NCBI GenBank assembly: GCA_946482585.1
Contig: CAMLSI010000183.1
Span: 1-9,725 of the forward strand
Reading direction: 5' to 3'
DNA length: 9,725 nucleotides
From: an uncultured Lysobacteraceae bacterium
GTDB taxonomy: Bacteria > Pseudomonadota > Gammaproteobacteria > Xanthomonadales > Rhodanobacteraceae
The notes under the pieces: generated by a model
What the model saw: the letters and a program-made list of their open reading frames with translations, nothing else
Database searches by the model: none
Told to the model about the DNA's origin: nothing
Program-made: the position numbers and the translations under genes
Shown: positions 5,932-9,725 of the stretch, piece after piece
How positions within the stretch are numbered: the stretch's first letter is position 1
Layout of the letters: each line of letters begins with the position of its first letter

Positions 5932-8346
5932 ATGCACGTCCGACCTGCCCGTCTTCCGATGATCGCCGCCGGCCTGTCGGCAGCGGCCAGTCTCTGCTTC
6001 GCCGCGGCATACGCCCAATCCAACGCGCCGCCCGCCGTTCCCGACGTCGGCATCGTGCCCGCCAACGTCCTGCTCGCGGAACATTCCAACTGGTTCACGC
6101 CATCCAAGATCTACACGCTGAGGACCGAGCACTATCCGCTGGCGAAGTACCCCGCGGATCTCGCCTATGACGTCCACAGCGCCGTGGGTTTCGATCTGGC
6201 CAACACGATCCTGATCCAGGGCCCCCGGCGCGATGCGAAGGGCGATCGCGAACTGGTCGTCATCGACACGCTGGGCAATCCCGAGATCACGCACCGCACG
6301 ATCAAGGCGTTCCGCGATCAGGGCATCCTGCCGAAATGCCCGGACTACGATTTCGGCGAGGCCGTGCCCGATGCCTGCCGGCTGCCGCTGCGCGCCGTCA
6401 TCTACACGCACAACCACATCGATCACACGTTCGGCGTCTGGGGCTATCTCGCCGCCGCCGACCGGCCGCCCTGTCCCGTCGCCGATCCGCAGGTCGCCGG
6501 CGCCGACACGCTGTTCGATGCGGCGGCCGAGGCGCGCGACTGCGTCGCCGTGATCGGGCAATACAAGATCAACGACGGCGTCGGCACGACTGCGCTCGTC
6601 ACCGGCACCATCATCGACGCGCGCTCGTCGTACATGTACGGCACGTTCATTCCGCGCAATCACGTCAACAGCGGCATAGGTCCGCAGGAAAAGGGCGCGA
6701 CGGTCGAAGTCGACGGCAAGCGGGTCCTCGTCGACGGCAGCTACCGCATGCCGTCGCGCACGTTCACGAACGAGCTCAAGGTCGTCGCCGCGGGCGTGCA
6801 GATGCAGCTGGTCTACGTGCCCAGCGAAACCAACGACGAGCTGGCCGTGTTCCTGCCGGACCGCCGCAACCGCACCGGCGCGCCGGCCTCCGGCGACGAC
6901 TGGAGCGGTCCGGGACTGCTGCAATCGGCCGAAGTGATCCAGGGTCCCTCGTTCCCGAATCTGTACAGCCTGCGAGGAACCGCCTATCGCGATCCCGCCA
7001 ACTGGTTCCGCAGCGTCGACCGCCTGCGTCAGTTCGATGCGTGGTGCATGGTGCCCAGCCACGGCCCGCCGCTGTGCGAACCGGCGAACATCCAGCGGCT
7101 GCTGAAGAATTTCCGCGACGCGATCCAGTTCACCCACGACCAGACGATCCGCTGGATGAACAAGGGCTACACGATGAACGAGCTCGCGCCGCTCGTCGAA
7201 GACATCTATCTCGGCGCAGGCCAGCACGACTACCTGATGGGCGAACTCGACGGCGTGCGTCCGATCAAGAACGCCGGCGTGCCGGCCAACCGCTGTCCGG
7301 AAAGTCCGACGCCCGTGGTGCCGCCGCACCAGGCCGTTCCGCCGAACCGCGATTGCGTCAATCCGCGCGACTACCTGCGCCCGTTCTACGGATCGGTCGT
7401 GCAGGCGGTCCGCGAAATCTACGTGGGATCGGTCGGCTGGTACGAAGCCGATCCGGTCGCGCTGCGTCCGACGCCGCCCAAGCGGCTCGCGCAGGCCACC
7501 ATGGCGCTGATCTGCGTGCCGAAGTCCGGCGGCGACGGCATGATCTGCGGCGACGAAGCCGTCAACACGGCGGCCGGCGACGCGCTCGCGAAGGCCGAGC
7601 GGCACAAGCAGGCGGGCGATACGGCCGAAGCCGTCGCCCAGTACGAGTGGGCGGCGGAACTCGCGACCATCGTCGTGCGCGCGCTCGCCGATCCCGCGGG
7701 AGGCCCCGAAAGCGCGACGCCGCCGGCGCTCCGGCGCGCGCGCGAACTCAAGGCGCGCGCGTTCCTGGGGCTCGCCGAGCCCGAACTGAATCCCAATTGG
7801 CGCAATTTCTACATCACCGCCGCGCACGAACTGCAGGGACTGCCCCTGCCCAACGACATCAACGGCGGACTGGTCGCACCCGGCGTGATCGGCGCACTGC
7901 CGGCCGGCGCCTGGGTGAATTCGCTGACGATGCGGCTGCGCGCGGAAATCACCGCGAAGCAGGCCGTGAACAAGGCCTTCGGCTTCTGGTTCCCTGCCGA
8001 CGGAAACCAGGGCTTCGGCGCGCAGGGCTATCTGCTGCACGTGCGCCATGGCATCGCCGAATTCATCGAGGAAACGCCTGGCGGATCGCCGTTGACGCAG
8101 AACGACATCGCCGCCGCGGATTTCCCGGTCTCGATGACCAAGCCCGCGCTGGACGCGCTGCTGCAGGCCGAAGCCCAGGGCAAGGACGCATTCCGGAAAG
8201 CCTGGGACGACGCGGTGAAAACCGGCCAGATCCAGTGCCTGGCGGGCGCGGCGGAACCCGATGCCTGCCTCGAGGCATTCGCCGTCCATTTCACGCTGTA
8301 CTTCGACCCGAAGCCTACGGGCGTCCCGCCGCTGGCAGGCCGCTAG
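5932..8346 (+). CDS. Secreted alkyl/aryl-sulfatase of the SdsA1 type (metallo-beta-lactamase fold)
   Basis: An 804-aa protein with a Sec signal peptide, hydrophobic core about residues 9-26 and likely cleavage after Ala28 (AYA|QSN), so it acts in the periplasm or outside. It matches the SdsA1/BDS1 alkyl sulfatases, which hydrolyse sulfate esters such as SDS. The zinc motif THNHIDH is at 159-165 (His160, His162, Asp164, His165), and Glu299, Glu334 and His377 align with the remaining SdsA1 metal ligands. The family dimerisation segment GWYEADPVALRPTPPKR and the WRNFYITAAHEL helix follow, then an SCP2-like C-terminal domain. It is longer than SdsA1 (about 650 aa), with insertions and twelve cysteines after the signal peptide. 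GAGG at 5923-5926 supports ATG 5932 over an upstream in-frame GTG at 5866. Substrate specificity cannot be read from sequence; SDS, longer alkyl sulfates or other sulfate esters are all possible. Confidence 0.92.
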   Translation: MHVRPARLPMIAAGLSAAASLCFAAAYAQSNAPPAVPDVGIVPANVLLAEHSNWFTPSKIYTLRTEHYPLAKYPADLAYDVHSAVGFDLANTILIQGPRRDAKGDRELVVIDTLGNPEITHRTIKAFRDQGILPKCPDYDFGEAVPDACRLPLRAVIYTHNHIDHTFGVWGYLAAADRPPCPVADPQVAGADTLFDAAAEARDCVAVIGQYKINDGVGTTALVTGTIIDARSSYMYGTFIPRNHVNSGIGPQEKGATVEVDGKRVLVDGSYRMPSRTFTNELKVVAAGVQMQLVYVPSETNDELAVFLPDRRNRTGAPASGDDWSGPGLLQSAEVIQGPSFPNLYSLRGTAYRDPANWFRSVDRLRQFDAWCMVPSHGPPLCEPANIQRLLKNFRDAIQFTHDQTIRWMNKGYTMNELAPLVEDIYLGAGQHDYLMGELDGVRPIKNAGVPANRCPESPTPVVPPHQAVPPNRDCVNPRDYLRPFYGSVVQAVREIYVGSVGWYEADPVALRPTPPKRLAQATMALICVPKSGGDGMICGDEAVNTAAGDALAKAERHKQAGDTAEAVAQYEWAAELATIVVRALADPAGGPESATPPALRRARELKARAFLGLAEPELNPNWRNFYITAAHELQGLPLPNDINGGLVAPGVIGALPAGAWVNSLTMRLRAEITAKQAVNKAFGFWFPADGNQGFGAQGYLLHVRHGIAEFIEETPGGSPLTQNDIAAADFPVSMTKPALDALLQAEAQGKDAFRKAWDDAVKTGQIQCLAGAAEPDACLEAFAVHFTLYFDPKPTGVPPLAGR

Positions 8347-8360
8347 CGGCCCCGCGTCCG

Positions 8361-8388
8361 GGCTGCGGCCGCTTCGGCGGCCGCAGCC
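8361..8388 (+). terminator. UUCG-tetraloop terminator after the sulfatase gene
   Basis: GGCTGCGGCCGC (8361-8372), TTCG loop, GCGGCCGCAGCC (8377-8388): a perfect 12-bp stem closed by the extra-stable C(UUCG)G loop, 14 bases after the stop codon, followed by GTTTCG. It has the form of an intrinsic terminator with a short U stretch. The rest of the gap to 8532 shows no gene and only a lone TTGACG (8496-8501) as a possible -35 element. Confidence 0.8.
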
Positions 8389-8532
8389 GTTTCGACGCAG
8401 CGCTGTGCCGCCGCGTTGCTGGCGCGACAGCGGCGCATCCCCGCCCGCGCCGTCGCTGCGGCGCCATGAGAGAAATTGCGCGGCGCTGCCACCTGTTGAC
8501 GTCCACTCACGGACACAAACAGGGGAATCACG

Positions 8533-8904
8533 ATGGCAACCAAAGAGCAAACGATTGCGGAGCTGACCAAGCCGGCGAATGGCTGGCTGTACACGCCCTG
8601 GGCGGAGACAACGGCACGCCGGCCGCTGTTCCTCGAGCAAGACGTCTTCGTGTTCGAGGCGGCCGGCAGCAACCTGACCTTGCGTGTGACCGAGCCCGGC
8701 AGCCGTCTGGTGCTCGGCAAGGATCTCCTGCTCGCATGGGACGCGAGCGTCGCCGCGTTCACGGTGACGGCATACGGGCGCTTCATGGAATTCCGCGCCA
8801 CACCGGCCGGCACGCCGCATGGCTGGCGGATGATATACACCGCCGAGTATGAAGCGGCTCCTCATCACTCGCCTGATGAAGGCGGCGACGGAGATCCGAA
8901 ATGA
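8533..8904 (+). CDS. Unrecognised 123-aa protein coupled to a serine protease
   Basis: A 123-aa soluble protein with a good ribosome site (AGGGGA at 8521-8526, six bases before ATG). I do not recognise a family. The sequence alternates short hydrophobic and polar stretches (FLEQDVFVFEAAG, NLTLRVTEP, SRLVLGKDLLLAWD, AAFTVTAYGRFMEF, WRMIYTAEYE), which suggests a small mostly beta domain of about 105 residues. It has a charged, disordered-looking tail (about 108-123, HHSPDEGGDGDPK). It has no cysteine, signal peptide or membrane helix. Its stop overlaps the ATG of the following protease gene (ATGA at 8901-8904), so the two are translationally coupled and probably work together. It could be a substrate, inhibitor, adaptor or sensor of the protease; the sequence does not decide. 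Confidence 0.8.
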   Translation: MATKEQTIAELTKPANGWLYTPWAETTARRPLFLEQDVFVFEAAGSNLTLRVTEPGSRLVLGKDLLLAWDASVAAFTVTAYGRFMEFRATPAGTPHGWRMIYTAEYEAAPHHSPDEGGDGDPK

Positions 8905-9725
8905 GCAACGCCACCTACGGAATGAAATCCAGCTTTCCGCTGATGATCAAATCCGTTGTACGCGGTTCCAACGGAGCAATTGCGGGGGCCAACAATGTGC
9001 GTCTGGTACCGGGGACGAATGGGCTCGAACTGAAATTGCCGCAACTCGAAGCCGCGACGGTAAAGCGATTCGCGACCGCATGCAGCGCTACCGCACTCGT
9101 GTTGCGGCCGAATTCGTTGATTCCGACGGCAACGGGAAATTACTGGATCGCCGTCTTTCCCGAGAGGATGGTCAACCAGGGCATGGAACGCTTGCCGCGC
9201 GTCGCCGGTGCAACAGGTTCGGCGTTCCTGGTGACACCGCGGCATCTCGTCACGGCAGCCCATGTCATCGGTCGCAGCTGGGTTGCCGACGCTGCGTTCG
9301 TATTCGATTTCACAGCCGACTGCTTGCGCGAACCCGAGGGCGATCTGCCGCTGCGCTACGAGTTCGCACGCGACTCCGTCGTCTTCGGTGGTTCGCTGGT
9401 ATTTCCCACCGTCACCCCGGTAACCGACGATATCGCCGTGATCGAGCTCAACATCGCAACGGTACGAAGCGGACTAGCAATCGCAGGGCTTCAGAAACCG
9501 GCCATCAACGATGCCGTGGCACTCGTCGGTTGCGCGCGTTTCCAGCCGCTGACCGTTGTCGCGGATACCCCAACCGCTCAGGCACCACGCGTGTTCAAGG
9601 TCGAGGACAGAGTGGTGCACACCAACGTCGACGCATTCCAAGGCAGCTCGGGATCCGCGCTGCTCGACGAGAACGGCGATGTGCTCGGCGTGCACGTCGA
9701 CATCATCTTCGACGACCAGAACGAC
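8901..9725 (+). CDS. Trypsin/V8-like serine protease, partial (runs off right edge)
   Basis: Open for all 275 codons to the window end with no stop, starting at an ATG that overlaps the previous stop (ATGA). After about 100 residues without a recognised domain comes a chymotrypsin-fold protease of the S1/V8-like kind: ATGSAFLVTPRHLVTAAHVIG with catalytic His121, TDDIAVIEL with catalytic Asp177, and FQGSSGSALLDENGDVLGVHV with nucleophile Ser250. The triad order and spacing are normal and all three residues are present, so it should be active. There is no signal peptide or N-terminal membrane helix, which is unusual for this fold and suggests action in the cytoplasm, as in stress or conflict-response proteases. 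Its codons use more A/T at third positions (ttt, aaa, gta, aat) than the upstream genes, hinting at a different origin. The C-terminal part, including any partner domain, lies outside the window. Confidence 0.88.
   Translation, partial: MSNATYGMKSSFPLMIKSVVRGSNGAIAGANNVRLVPGTNGLELKLPQLEAATVKRFATACSATALVLRPNSLIPTATGNYWIAVFPERMVNQGMERLPRVAGATGSAFLVTPRHLVTAAHVIGRSWVADAAFVFDFTADCLREPEGDLPLRYEFARDSVVFGGSLVFPTVTPVTDDIAVIELNIATVRSGLAIAGLQKPAINDAVALVGCARFQPLTVVADTPTAQAPRVFKVEDRVVHTNVDAFQGSSGSALLDENGDVLGVHVDIIFDDQND

Noticed and set aside
5566..6010. Open frames across the poly-G/C tract
   Set aside because: They encode only poly-Gly, poly-Pro or mixed low-complexity runs made by the homopolymers and have no ribosome site or domain.
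6336..8852. An 838-codon plus-strand frame overlapping the sulfatase gene
   Set aside because: It is an out-of-frame shadow, extremely Arg/Ala-rich, with no family marks, while the overlapping frame has a clear metal-binding motif and full-length similarity.
5848..8868. A 1006-codon open frame on the minus strand across the sulfatase gene
   Set aside because: It is antisense to a well-recognised gene; long antisense frames are expected where third positions are mostly G/C. Its translation is Arg/Ala/Gly/Asp-rich with no recognisable domain.

Overview
The window comes from a GC-rich, Gram-negative-type bacterium. It carries a secreted alkyl-sulfatase-like enzyme with a Sec signal peptide, an MsbA-type ABC exporter, and tightly packed GC-rich codon usage. 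A gammaproteobacterium is my best guess; nothing here fixes the taxon. Seven complete protein genes and one gene cut by the right edge are supported, along with several hairpins and one very strange homopolymer tract.

Minus strand, 3321 down to 47: a compact gene cassette that reads as a RiPP (ribosomally made, modified peptide) locus of the graspetide (microviridin-like) type. It starts with a 63-aa precursor-like peptide with an excellent ribosome site. A perfect 13-bp hairpin follows, then an MvdC/MvdD-like ATP-grasp ligase, a Clp-fold 'SDH/SppA-like' serine protease, a MauE/DoxX-like membrane protein with a CSCFG motif, and a membrane-anchored TlpA/MauD-like thioredoxin-fold protein with a CDDC motif. 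The four enzyme genes overlap or are separated by only a few bases, so they are almost surely one transcript. The working model is that the ligase forms side-chain ester or amide rings on the peptide, the MauE/TlpA pair handles its two cysteines in or across the membrane, and the Clp-fold protease processes the leader or degrades unmodified peptide. The peptide core does not match the classical microviridin TxKYPSD core, and the mix of partners is unusual. This is the part of the window most likely to be undescribed.

Plus strand, 3621-5459: an ABC exporter half-transporter (fused membrane and ATPase domains) diverging from the peptide cassette across a relatively AT-rich intergenic region with a GTTGAC-N21-GTCAAC dyad. 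It may export the peptide product or may be an unrelated housekeeping lipid or drug exporter.

5460-5931: a 472-base gene-free stretch containing a short hairpin, a roughly 100-base tract of almost pure G and C runs (5624-5722) that may be an assembly artefact, and an AT-rich stretch that probably carries the promoter of the next gene.

Plus strand, 5932-8346: a secreted 804-aa metallo-beta-lactamase-fold alkyl/aryl sulfatase of the SdsA1 type, closed by a textbook UUCG-tetraloop hairpin.

Plus strand, 8533-9725: an unrecognised 123-aa protein whose stop codon overlaps (ATGA) the start of a trypsin/V8-like serine protease that runs off the right edge. The protease has a visible His-Asp-Ser triad and no signal peptide, so the pair may act inside the cell.
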